DNA of 64,000 nucleotides from Sarcocystis neurona (Eukaryota; Apicomplexa; Conoidasida; Eucoccidiorida; Sarcocystidae): positions 4,411,132 to 4,475,131 of the forward strand of contig KL647292.1 in assembly GCA_000727475.1 (NCBI GenBank), given 5' to 3'. The position numbers and the translations under genes are program-made. Below, one piece after another: positions 36,650 through 50,500 of the stretch (position 1 is the stretch's first letter; every line of letters begins with the position of its first letter). Under the pieces are notes generated by a model. It did not search any database. It was not told where the DNA came from and saw only the letters and a list, made by a program, of their open reading frames with translations.

Positions 36650-39600
36650 TGTAGAGGTACTCCAGCTCCATATATATATATATACATACATATATATCTA
36701 TGCTACCGGTACGCCAGCTATTCATATATATATATATATATATACTATAGACGTACGCCAGTTCATTTATATGGAGGTGTATGTAGACAATCCATGTACT
36801 GCAGCTCATATATATATGTGTGTGTACATATATATATATATAGATAGATAGATAGATAGATATACGACGACGAGGAGTTTGTGAGCCGAAATGAAGCACC
36901 GTTTTGTTGGGTGATGTGTAGGGAAGTTATGGGATGAAGAAGAAGCGGGGCATTAGAGGGCAGCGCGCGGTTGCTTTTTTAGCCACAGTGTCTTCTTCTT
37001 CAAGTTGGAGACGTACCGCCGTGAACACAACGTTGTACATTTGGTAGAGGAACTCGAAGTAGAATTTTTGCCCGGAGAAGAGAGAGAAGGCCCCGAAGAA
37101 GAACATGGGCAACACCAACACAAGATTCTTGTAGAACATATAAAGGACGAGTTTGCTGATGCGCCGGTAGTTCCACCGCCCGTGCGTTAGCAGCAGCTCC
37201 TGCAGAAAGCGGAACTGCACGAGCCCGTAGTCCGACGACTGCAGCGCGGCAAAGAAAAGCAGCAGCAACGCCCACAGCAACAGAGAAACGTAGTCCCACT
37301 AACGAAGCAGCGCCGAGGCGCAGAACAGGACAGCACAGGAAAGTGGCGCAGGAGAGGAGCGGAGCAGATCACCGAAAGAGCGGCCCACAGCAGGTGACCT
37401 GCAGAGGCACACCGACAGCAGAAAGACGCGCGCGCTGCAGGAATTGCAGGATGCAGGAGAAGCAGGCTGCTCCAGCAGCAGCGGGGACAGCAGCTCCCCG
37501 GGCGAGACGTAGCAGACCGTTGGCGCCGCGGCGAACCCGAAGAAAAAGAAGAAGACAGCAGCAGCAGCAGCCTGGGGCGCAGCACCGCGGGGGACCGCAC
37601 AGGGACGGAAGAGAGGGCCGGCAGTAGCTCTGACGACTATTCAGCAGCTGTCTTTCGTGTGGACAGTAGCGGCGCGTAGCGCTAGGAGCGGGTGACAGCA
37701 GCAGGAAAACGTCTTCACCCAGAAGCAGCAGCAGCAGCAAGCTGAAAAGCGTTCACGCCGGGAGACCACCAGCAGCAGTGTCAGAAGACGAAGACCCCTG
37801 GTAAGGAGCAGCGACGGCGAGGGACAGGGACGCCTCCCACAGGCACAGCAGCACCAGCAGCAGAACATTCGAACGACGTCCGAGCATCGCACACCGCAGG
37901 GACCGCGAGGCAGAGGCAGCACCAGAGGCACGCGTCACGCCTCAGCAGCAGCAGCGGCAGAGGCACGCGTCACGCTTCAGCAGCAGCAGCAGCATCAAAA
38001 TTCACGCCGCAGACCCGCGCTTGCACCGCAGGCCTCCAAGGCCACAGCAGCAGCAGCAAGGAAAAGAAAACGGCACCACAGAGGTGCAGACGCTTCGGAG
38101 CGCGCCAAATGTATCACATCTGCTGCATGCGAGGACGCAGACCTATCTTTGTATATACGTACAACACACACGCACAGCTCTTCAAGCACCTGAGAGAAAG
38201 ACGTGGACGCTCTGTAGCTGCACAAGTCTAATGAATCCGTCTGTACGTAGACAGAGAACAATATATATAAACATATATGTATGTTTTGCTTCTGTCGGCA
38301 GGTACAGATGAATACGCACGTCTACACGTCTACACGGATATACAGGGGTATAAAGAGAGGGAAACGAGAGATGACAAGACAGAGAGGAAGATGCTGAAGG
38401 TTGTCAAAAACTTGCCTTTGATCAAATGTGAAGCTGTCCACCGAAATAGCAGGTAGCACAATAGGCAGACCTCCAGATGTATATTCACCAGATAAAGCAA
38501 AGTACTAATGACATATTTTTGAGAACAAAAGGCATGCAGCAGACACGCCCTCCGGTGCCGCGTTCCACCCAGCACACGACTCTTCGTTCAATTCTTCCTC
38601 TACATATATATATATGTCTTTCCGGAGGCGCATTTACGTATATATATGTACACGTATATATATATGCGTCTGTAAGTACAGACGAGTATTCACACATACA
38701 CAGAGAGGAAAAGAAAGAGAGAGGAAATTTGTGTTCACGCGGAGATATACGCGTGCGTGCACAGGTGTGGACAAACGTTTAGAGAGTCGAGTACTTTTGA
38801 GGTGTAGCAGAAGACATCTGCCAGGGATGCATCTGCCCTTTTTTTTTCTGCAGCCCCGAGCCAGTCCTCTTCGAAGCGAATATGGCGCTCTCTGCTCCTT
38901 CCTGTGCTGCCCTGCTGCCGTGCTCACTCCCTCCCCCACAGTCTCGGTATATGTCGAAGCAGCTACTCAAGCGTGCCCAGGCATCCATCCCCACCTACTC
39001 TACGTGAGTATACATACTCACCCGTATTTCTCTCCAGTCTCTCTGTTTTCTCTCCCTATCATTATGTGTACGTCCAAATTTATGTATACTTGCAGATTTC
39101 ATACATAATATATATATATATATGTATATATGTATATTATGAAGGAGGGTCTCTCAGCGCTTAGGAGCCGATGTGTGTCTGACGATAGCAAGGCGATGCC
39201 CCCTCCCCCCTTTTCGCGTCGGTGCTGCTCCCCCGGTCTCTCTGCTTCGTTTTCTTCTTCGCTGCGTCCGCCACACAGAATTGTCTCTCGAAGATACGTA
39301 GATGCATGCGTTATAAGCACGCGGCAGACGCCGACCTCACCAGTAACACAGACATATATACAGAGGAAGACAGAGAGACAGATAGAGAGAAAGAGATACA
39401 TACATAATAAAAATATATATATATATATATGTATGTATAAGACAGACGTGGGTAAGAGAAGACGGACACAGAGAGAAATTTAAGAAGGGTAGCGTACATT
39501 GAAGGCTTGCATGCCCTCCTCTCCCTTGAGGCCGACGCCGACGTCGGCCGACTGGATCATATTGCAATCGTTCGCCCCATCGCCAATCGCCAACGTAATT

Positions 39601-42600
39601 TTCTTGTTATACTTCTTCACCAGAGTCACGACGTCCCCCTGCAGCAGCAACACCCCGGGAGCAGCAGCAGTAAACGCAGAAGTAGCAGCAGAACCAGCGG
39701 AAGATATCCACGGTTGGGGCGCACATGTCGTGGGCGTGACTCTATTTCGCATGCATTTGTCTGTCAGCGAGCCGCTGTACTGCGGCTGAAGCTGAGCGGG
39801 CGGGGCTTCCACCGGCGCTGCTGCTGAAAGGAAGGTGGGGGACCGACCTTTTGATGAGGCGTAACACGGCAGCAAATAACTGTCGCGCAGCGCGTGCAGA
39901 CAGAAACGAAGAGATGCTGCAGTTCTTCGTCGAGGAGCTGCTGCAGCGCCTCCGCATCAACGATGAGCGCATGCTGCTTCTCTTCGCTGCCGGCTTCGAG
40001 CAGCAACTCCTCTGCGTCTTCTTCTTCCTGTTGGTCCTCTACTTTTTCTTCTCCCTTCTGCTCCTCGTCGTTTGCCTCGTTTCTGTCTGCTGCGTCCTCC
40101 TCCGCTGCTTTCTGCGTCTCTCTTCTTCGTTCTCCCCCAAGAGACAACGACCCTGCAGGAGCAGCAGCACCGTCCGTGTCCTCCGGCGTGCTGCTCCTGC
40201 TGCTGCTGTCTTTGGCTACAGCCTGCGGTTCCGCTCGACGGCTATTGCTGCTGAAGTGGCTGCTGGCCTCTTTTCCGATCCTTCTGCTGTCCGGCGTCCC
40301 CCCGTCCCGCCCATGCTTTCTCTTCCCGACCCCCTCCGCGCCCACGGCACAATCCTCCTCCTCCTCCTCCACCTGGCGCGCCGCCGCCGTCGCGCTGTCG
40401 AACGACGGCCTCCCCGGTTCGTCCAGCTGAGCTGGCGAACAACCGGAAAAAGACGTGCACGCCCAAGCGGCGGCAGCCGAGGCGTCTCTGCTTAACGCTG
40501 CTGCTGCTCCGGACACTTCTGCTGCTGCTGTTCTCGCAGGGGCTGACGGCTTCTTGCCTCCTCCGCTGGCGCGCCCGCCTCCGGCCGCCGCTGCTCTGCG
40601 CGGGACCCGGCGTCCCTCGCCGCCGTCCTCCTGCATCTGGAGCATCATCTCGGTGTGTTGCTGCAGCAGCCTCTTTTTCAGTAGCACGCGGTCCCGGTTA
40701 AACTCCTCCCAGACATAAATGTGCTGCTTCATGCTCCGAGTCAGCAAAGAAGTAGCAATACCTATGTTCAACGCTGTTTCTACTTTATCACCCGTCAGCA
40801 TCCATATCTGCCACACACACAGACTCACACACACACATGTCCTTCCATATTTATATATGGAAAGTCGTACAAATCAGTATATATACACACGTATATATAC
40901 AAAGACTGGTGTACATGCCACACACATCAATATACACACATATATACATATATACACAAATACTAGTGCACACGTATGTACAAATGAATAAATACAAAGA
41001 AAGACGTATTCACCACATATATATATATATGAGAAGATGTACTCATCAATATATGTATGCACACATGTGTATACAGGAGACAATATACATATGCATATCT
41101 ATACAAATCCTAGTGTACATGTATGCACACCTGAATATAGAGAAAGGTGTATATATATTTATATGAAAAGACACACACCTTACTGCATATAATGTACATA
41201 TATATATATATATATATATATTTGTACACGTATCGTAGTGCACATGTATGTATACCTGAATATAGAGAAGGATGCATATATATACACACATACATATATA
41301 TATATATACAAATATTTGTACACATATCGTAGTGTACATGTGTGTACAGATGAATATAGAGAAAGATGTATTCATGTACATGGGGGTATAAGTAGAGAGA
41401 GATACAGAGACACATATACACGTACGAAGACTTCTGGACGTGGGCTTGTCCTCCAGAGTCTGAGGCAGTCTATAATTCTCTATTCTTCTATACAGATGTA
41501 CTCCTGTGCGTATATACATACGTATATTTACGTGTATTCACACATATATGTATTAGTTCTTCATATATATATATACGTATGTATATGTGTGTATACAGCT
41601 CTCCTCATATACGTGTATGGACACAAGGGCGAACAACTGTACTTATTCTATACGTACACTGGTAGATACGTACATACACACACACACATATGTACAGGTA
41701 TATACACATATGTACATACACATATATACGTATATACGCATATATATATATATATATATATATAAACGTCGATTGAGGACTATCTGTCTTGTGTTTGGTC
41801 CTTGACGCGCCTGCTGGACAAGTATCTGAAGGACGGTATAAATGTATGCGTGGGGCAAAGCCACGCGACGCCTGCGTCAATCGTTGACGGCGCCACTCCA
41901 CTTTCTTCTTCCCTATATTTACGTGTCTAGCGATTTCCCACTATATACACACCAATATATATACTTGAAAAATAGATATGTAGTCGCTTTACACAATCAT
42001 GTATGTATGTGTGTATGTTTTGGCTTTGTATACATGTCTACACACGCATCTGTTTGTACGCGTATCGCCACATGTATCTCTGTATCTCTCTGGCTCTTTA
42101 TGAGCATACACATATATATATATATATGTATGTATATGTATGAAAACCTGCACGTATATGTGTATATATTACGGCTCTCCTTACAGACGTACACACGCAC
42201 ACACACACACGTGTGTCCCTACACAACTATCTCTATATATTTGTGTGTGTCACCACAGCAGGTCGTCCCCTGGGAGAGAGCCAGTAGTACATAGAGAAGA
42301 ATTACCTTCATGCCAGCAGCCCGAAGTTTCTCGATCGTATCCCCAACACCGGCCTGCAACTTGTCCTCCACGCCGGTGATGCCCTGCAGTTCCAGCTGCG
42401 TCTCCAACTTCTCTGCCACCCTGCCACCAGCAGCAGCAGCAAGTGACAAGCAGCAGCAGAGAGAGCAGCAGCAGCAGCAACAGCAGCGCTAGCGCAGACT
42501 CTTCGTCCCAGCCGCCGCGACCAGCGGCCGAGCAGCAGCACGTGAGCAACAGCCGCATGTTACACCGACGCCAGACAGCAGAGCCCGTCGCACTCAGCAG

Positions 42601-45600
42601 CGTCAGCAGCCGCCAAGCAGCAGCACCTCCTGGCAGCAGCAAGAGCGTAATACACCAACACCCGCAGCAGCAGCAGCGGACAAAGCCGCAGCAGGAGCAC
42701 CACCGGACGAAGCGATGCTTGCGAACCAAGCAGCAGCGGCAGCAGCACTGCGGCCGGCGCGGGACACCGCACACAGGGGGAGCAGACCTGGACGGCAGTC
42801 AGCGGGTCGTGCCAGGCAGCAACAGGACCTCAGCAGCAGCAAGTCAGCAGCAGCAGCGGCAGCACAGTGCGCCACGCTGCAGCAGCAGTGGCAACAGCAC
42901 GCGAATCAATGCAGCCAGCAGGTCAGTTCTGGCCAGCACACGCGACCGCCTGCAGTCCCCCACACACCACCAGGGCATTCGCTCGAGCACGCGCAGCAGC
43001 ACGGCCAGGAGAAGAAGCAGCAGGCGCACAAGAAGCACAACCGGTGGGGGAGTCTCCCCACAGCACGCCGCAAAGGTGCAGCCACAGGAGGCGCGCACGC
43101 CGGCGAGTGGAAAGAGCAGCCGCGGCAGCAGCACAGACGAAGAACCGGCAGCAGGCAGTCGTCGCGCGCCGGTGTCTCGCAGAAGGCGACACATGCAGGG
43201 GGGAGGAGGAGGAGAAGAAATTAAATGGGAGGTCCACCGAGAAGAAGAATGATGAGGAGGACGAAGAGAAGAAGAGGAAGACACAGAGAAGACTATCCTC
43301 ATCCACACGTATACGCCTATATATATAAAAGTAAAGAGAGGGAAAAGTGAACAAGCGGAGACTAACGTGCTTTCCTTTACGCACTTTCAGATGAAGATCT
43401 CCACCTGTTTGCATGTAGAAAGTGAACGAGAAAAAGGCAGACTAACGCAGAGGACGCGTCTGTCCGGGGGAGCAGACCGCCACACCTCTACATAAGTGGA
43501 GGGGCCGGGGCTGCTGAACCCGGCAAACTTCGTTTCTTTGTAGCCACTCCCACACAAAATCGGTAAGTATAGATAGAAGAAGTATGTCCACCATGCGCAG
43601 CTGACCCACGCGTCTGTATTCACGCGTCTGTCAGCCGGGCTGCACGTAGCGGAGCAGACGTATCTCTATGAATTTCATATAAGGGAAGAAGTTCTCGTGC
43701 TCCTACGCAGCTACAAACACTTCAAACAAAAATATACACACACACATACACAGACAGAAATATACATATATATGTGTATCTCATATCCTTAGTCACACCT
43801 ACATATATATATATATTGCATGCTTATTAGACACATATGTATATATGTATGGGGTGGTACTACCTAGTTTTGAGCGTATCTCTACTTGTGTGTGGAGGGA
43901 CTTACGACTCGAGCTTGAGCTGCCTGTCTACTGTCGCTTTCTCTGCCTCCTGAAATTCTTGAAACCAGGCGATGAATTCCTCGTCAGGAATTTCTCTGCG
44001 GGCGACGCAGAGAGTGCGAAGGCCATCCTGGGCGTACTGTTCCATGGTGCGAAGCATTTGTTCTTCAACTGGTCCTTTTTCTTTTAGCCTTGGGACCAGC
44101 ACCGTATCTGCTCCCTTCGTGAAGAGAACAAGTTTTCTTTGAAACGGGACCTGCTGCTGGGTCTCTCCTCCGCTGCGCGGCTGTGGGGAGGGCCGTGAGG
44201 TGGCCGTTGGCGCCGCTGCTGGCCTTTCGCTTTTGGCGGCACTGCTGTGTCTGCTGGTCGCGCCGCTGACGCTGCTGTTCCCCTGCCGGCCCCCTTTTTC
44301 CTGGTGGTGGTCTTCGCTTGTTTGCATGCGGCGGCTGCTGCCGCTGCCACCGCCCGGCGTCCGCGTCGAGGACGCGTAGCTGCTGCTGCTGTTGCTGCCT
44401 TTGGAGGGGGGGAGTTCTTCACTCCCGTTTCTCTCGGCTCCGTTCGAGACAGCAGCAGGCGGCAGCGGAGGCGCAAAGGAAGCGGCGCCGGCAGCCGGCG
44501 AAGACGCGTACGAAGAAGAAGAAGACGAGGCACCGGACCCGTCGGGGGGAGAAGAGGCGAGCGAGGACGAACCGCAGGCAGGGCCGGCCCCAGCAGAAGA
44601 AGGCGACGAGGCAGGATAACAGATCTCACACAACATGCTGCTGCGTTTCCGCCTACTTGAAAACTCGAGAGCGGCAAGAACTTGCACGCGAACGCGTCTG
44701 CCCAGCACAGAAATTTCCACCCCTCCCGGCGTCTGGCCCACAAACTCAATCCCGAAATGCTTCGCACAGTACACCAGCGCTCCTTCATCTGGGCTACTCG
44801 CAGAGTACCTGAAGCATCAGCAGCACGAGCAGCAGCAGCAGTCCCCGCAGCAGCAGCAGCCAAACAGCAGCAGCAGCAGCAGTCCCCGCAGCAGCAGCAG
44901 GAGCACAAGCCGCAGCAGCAGCACAAGCCGCAGCAGGAGCAGCACAAATCGCAGCAAGAGTAGCAGCACAAGCCGCAGGAGCACAAACAAGGCCGGAACG
45001 TGGGTGTAGGGGAAGTTTCAACACTGCTGTGGGAGGAGTACTTTTCGTATGCAGACGCCCAAGGAACAGCAGTTCTCACTACCCTCTCTTCAACAAATGT
45101 CCAGCGGAAGGACGGACATTTGTGGTGCACGCGCAATCCCTTTTCGCTTCCCTTTTCACTTCCTCGTTCGTAAGCGTCTCCGCTGGACCCGTGCCAGAAA
45201 AGGCGTTACCAACACGCACTGCTGCTCTCTCCGTCTCTTCCTCGTTGTCTTCCCCTCTCTCTATAGTCATATATGTATATATGTGGACAGACTCATAGAG
45301 ACATATGATGACGGGCAGGTCTACAGATGCAAAATCGTTCCGACATTCCATATATATATATATGCTTATACAAGCGTATTCACGTAGGTATATATGTGTA
45401 AAGATATATGCATATAAGTGAATCACAGAGTAGATTGACGTGACCCTGGAACATCGCGTCTTAGAATTATTCTTTGCATGCGTCACTCCCATCTACGGGT
45501 AGAGCTCTCCAGGCACGCATGCATAGACATACATATGTATGCATATGTATATAGATATATGTATAAGTAGAGACACGCTGTAAGGGGCAGAGAGGTTCAG

Positions 45601-47524
45601 AAAGGATCCGCATGCTTTGTCCGTACGAGAGGTGAAGAGATCGATAAAGCGGCTGCCTTCCCCGGCAAAGAATATATGTACATCTTCTCACCCATCCGTG
45701 CATGCAGGCAGTTTACAGAAGCAGAGATATGTCCAGGCAGCTGTGAGATGCACAGCCGTTCGCGCCTTCCTCCACAAACATGCGCATATATACGTGGAGT
45801 GTAAATCTGTACGAATACATATAAACATATGCACCAATACATATACTTACGTACGCACCGACATTCACATATATCTATAAATATATGTACATACACATGT
45901 CAATATATGCAGACAGGGATAAATGTATACACATATATTTCAAGATGTATATATATGTTTTGGTGAGCACGCATGTCCGCGTACTGGCGAGCTGCGGGAG
46001 TCTACGTGTCTACATATATCTATACATACGCATATGTGTGATCTATATGTGTCTACCTATATCTGTCTATGTCTGTCTACATGTATATCTGTATCTGTCG
46101 CTATATGTGTACCCATATCTGTCCACCTCTATATGTCTGTGTGTGTCTACTTCTACATCTATACCTACCTATACATGTATATATATATCTATCTATTTAT
46201 ACATCTATATATGTATACGTATGTCTACCTACCTATATCTGTTCATGTCTGTCTACATCTATATTTATATCTGTCTACCTGTAGACGTACAAATCTACCT
46301 AAATCCGTCTACGTACGTCTATATATATATATACATATATACATATGTAAGAACATTTCCACGTATACATACCTACCCCTATGTGTCCCCTATCTGTCCA
46401 TGTCTGTCTACATGTATATCTCCATCTATCCACCTATAATACATATACATATATATACAGGTAGATCTATCTACGTATCTCTGTCTATGTGTGTCTATGT
46501 CTGAATCTATATCTATATACAAAGACCCCTATATCCAGCCACCTGTACCTGCCTCCGTCTCTCTATATCTATATCTGCACCTAACTATCTACTTACCTGT
46601 CCATCTATCTACGTACATATTTATATATACATGTATATATGTGTTCCTATAGATGTCTGTGTCTGTCTAGGCCACTATATGTCTACATATGTGTATCCAT
46701 CTGCACCTGGCTGTCTACCTACCTACCAACAGCAATCTACACATGTCTGTCCTTGGACACCTATATTTCTATCTGTATCTGTTTATATCTATTTCTGTCT
46801 GATTTTGTCTACATCCGTATTTATGTGTATCTATTTATCCATCTCATTGTATATACACATATATGTCTACCTACACCTGTCTCCGTCTCTGCGTCTCTAT
46901 ATCTATATGTATGTATGACTCTGTCTACACCTATATCTATATAAATCTTTTGGAGGAGATGTATATCTATGTATCTCCTCAAAGATTTATATGCATACAT
47001 CTGTCTACCTATGTCTGTGTGCACTGCTGTTAATGCACCTATGGTATCAGCCATTAGAAATGAGGGGCAGAGGCCCTTTGTGCCTTCTTTGTATATTTAA
47101 CGTTCTGTATCTCTATCTACCTATATCTGCACCGTTCTACCAACGGTAGACATAGGTAGACAGATGTATGCATATAAATCTTTGAGGAGATACATAGATA
47201 GATATACATCTCCTCCAAAAGATTTATATAGATATAGGTGTAGACAGAGTCATACATACATATATCTGTGTCCCAGTCTATATCTGTGCCTGTCTATATC
47301 TATAAATGTACATATATATATATATACCCATATCAGTGTACCACTATTTGTCTCTCTCTCTCTACATATACCTGCATAACAATCGATTCATATCTATACT
47401 TATGTATCTGTCTACCTATATATATACATATATGTACATATCCCTCTCTCTAAATATATTTTTATATCTGTTCACATACATATGTCTATCTATATCTATA
47501 TTGTACCTCTAGATCATCCAACGT

Positions 47525-47562
<38 letters not shown>

Positions 47563-50500
47563 CTGTTTATCTATCTGTGTCTATCTATGTCTATGAATTT
47601 GTATATTTATATCTACATATATATATATATCAATCCATACATATACATATATATATATATGTAGTTATCAATATCTACCTGAGTCTACCTGTCTATATAG
47701 AGCTCTCTCTCTATATATATCTGTCTACCTCTTTATCGCTCTATTTGTCCATATCTATCTCAATACAGATATCTGCCCATATAGAAATGCCTATATACAT
47801 ATATATATATTATTTATCCACATATACTCTTGTTGTACCCCCCCTCTATACGAGCCCATATAAATCCACCTATACACATATATGTATACACTATTTATCC
47901 ATGAATACTCTTGTTTACTACCTCCCTTCCCCCATGTGCTGCCCTCCTCTCGCCTGTCGATTTTCTCTTCAGCTGAAGTTTGTGGGGCCGCGACGTGCAG
48001 AGCACATACCTTCTGTAGCCCTGGCGATCGGTCTCCAGGACGACCGCATGATTTACAGCCAAGTGAACGAAGAAATCCACAAGATATGTGTGCATGGGGT
48101 GGGACGGGTCTGCTAGCTGCTGCCTCAGCGCAGAATCGACCATGTGTACCTGGGGAGTAATTGGCTCTCCAGGCGCTGTGCAACAGACGCAGCAACAGCA
48201 GCAGCATTACTGCAGTGCATGAGGAGACCCCCAGCGACAGGTTGGCAGCGGCAGCAGCAACACCACCTCCTTCAGTGCGCCAGCGGATGCAGAGAGAGCA
48301 GAGCAACACCACCAGCGCAGCAGCGGCAGCAGCAGCACCCTGCCACGCTTGCCACAAGAGCGACGAAAAGAGCCGCGCAGGAGCAGCAGCAGTCGTCACG
48401 CAGAAAAGAGACGCCAGCAGACGCAGCAACAACTGCAGCCGGGCAGCCAGCATCAGCAGGAGCATCGCGTCAAACATGCAAGGGCGCCTTCACAGCGCCA
48501 ACGGCCTACGGTACCAACTGCATTATCGCAGAAACAACGGGGAAGGATCAGCAGCAAAGCGGCAGCAGCAAAGCGTCAGCAGCAAAGCTTCAGCACACAG
48601 GCGGCGCCAGAAGAACAGCGGTCGGGCAGCAAGGAGCAGCAGCACGACAGCACCAGCAGCATCACACAAGGCAGGGGCGGGGGGGAGGCCAGCGCAGCAG
48701 CAGCACGCCAGCCGCAGCAGGAGAGGAGGAGGAGGAACAGGAGAGTGACAGTAGCAAGATCAGCTGCAGGCCAGCAGCAGCGGCAGCAAAGAAGCAGCGG
48801 AGTTACAATAGCAAGCAGCACCAGCAGCAGGTCAGCAGCGGCAGCAGCAAAGAGCAGGACAGTGAGGGCAGGACGCAGCGATAGCAGCAGGCCAGTAGCA
48901 GGTCATCAGCAACAGCACGGGAGCAGGATAACGAGGGTCGCAGGCAACAACAGCACGAGCAACTACGCACGTCTCTGAGGGTCCGGAGGAACGGGAAGCC
49001 CAAGACGTCGCAGAACTTGCCGACGAATTTCGGTGAGGCCTTGGCCGTAGCTGAGTCCTGCAGGAGCAGCAGAAAGTGTCTCACAGAAGTAACTAACAGT
49101 AAATAACTATAAGATATAGACATATATATAGAGAGAGACAGATAGATAGATAGATGGATATGCGGAGGCATATAGACGGGACGGTCGCTACTTCTGGCGG
49201 GCCCGCACTTCATTTCAAGTTCGCAGCAGCAGAGGCACGAGCCGCACATTCGCAGCATCAGCAGCAGCACTTCCCCGGCGCAGTCGCGAAGGTGCTGCTG
49301 CGGTACGAACAAAACATTGGAGACGACGCAGTGGCAGCAGCGACAGCAGCCAGCGTATTGCCAACGCAGTGGTGCTGCTGGCGCGGAGCGATCGCCGCTC
49401 ACGCCGTTGATTCTTCCGCTTCTCGCTGTCCTGCTGCTGTCTCTCGTCTTCAGCGGCAGCAACTCAAAAGAAGCACATAAAGGCGGGAGCCGCTGCAGCT
49501 GCTGTCCACACTTCTGTTGGCAGCTTCAACAAGGAAAAGCAAAAAATACTCAGGTACACATATATATACATAGATATGTCAGTATTGCTCCCATGCAAAG
49601 TCTAACATACGCATCTATGTATATATATGTATCTACCTATCTATCTATCTATATATATATATATACGCATGCGTGCTCACGGTCACACACGCAGGAGAGA
49701 GAGAGCGAGAAAGACAGCAGCTGCAATATTTCGTAGCTGTGGGAGTGTACGAAGTTGCTGTTCCGCTTGGACGACGTGCCCGCTGCTGCAGGGTTGGCAG
49801 CCACACAGAGGGAACAGAAGCAATGCTCTCCTGTTGTTGCTGCTGCTTCTGTATTTCTGCAGCAGCAGCAGCAGAGACAGGGACCAGAAGAAAATCAAAG
49901 AAAAAAGAAGCCTTTTGCTGCCGTGCTGCTGCCGCAGCTCCTCCTGCAGACACCTGCTAGGGCGCAGCAGCGCAGCAACAGAGCCCCTGAGCTGCTCTGC
50001 CATTGCTGCTCTCCACACCGCCGTCCCAACAACAGCAGCAATAGCAGCAGGACTTCTTGGCCCACTGCAGCAGCAGCCGCAGCAGAGGGCCGAGATGGGC
50101 AGCAGCGCCGCAAAACAGCAGCACGGATAACGGGGAAGCAACAGCGCAACACAGAAGATAGCGCGCGAGCACCCGCGCATCAGCAGCAGCGCGGGGGCAG
50201 CAGCAGCGATGGCAGGAAGACACCGTTGTTTCATGAGCGCTACAGAGCAGCAGCAGCAAGCAGCGGTGGAGGGGGCCCGCGCCAGGCCCTCTGCATAGAC
50301 GCCCTGCGGCAGCAACAGCAGCAGCGCGTTGCTGCTCAATCCCCGCCGCAGCAACAACGGTTGACAACAGACAGAAGCACTCACTAGAAGATCGGCATGA
50401 GAGGCAAAAAAGTCAAAGAAAAAGAGAAGAAAGAAGAATAACTGACCACGAATGCAGCACTTGCGAAACTGCATAGAATTTGCTGTCATGGTGCCCGTCT

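Larger units (their letters stand above)
44809..48009 (-). other. Intron 9 of the P4-ATPase gene
   Basis: 3.2 kb. 44,815-44,990 is a CAG array. 45,250-47,900 is mostly TA and CTAT/CTGT cryptic simple sequence, with the nested inverted repeat at 46,904-47,264. Frames here are Tyr/Ile/Ser simple repeats. Confidence 0.85.

Noticed and set aside
38330..38575. Hydrophobic segment in intron 13 as an additional membrane exon
   Set aside because: Exons 13 and 14 join to the exact P4 consensus ([11 protein letters not shown]) with no missing residues.
42443..43252. Plus-strand Gln/Arg/Ser-rich frame
   Set aside because: It is intron 10 of the minus-strand flippase; low complexity, no domain, and all three frames are open because of CAG repeats.
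45600..47664. Plus-strand Tyr/Ile/Ser open frames
   Set aside because: They are translations of CTAT/TA simple repeats in intron 9, with no conserved content.
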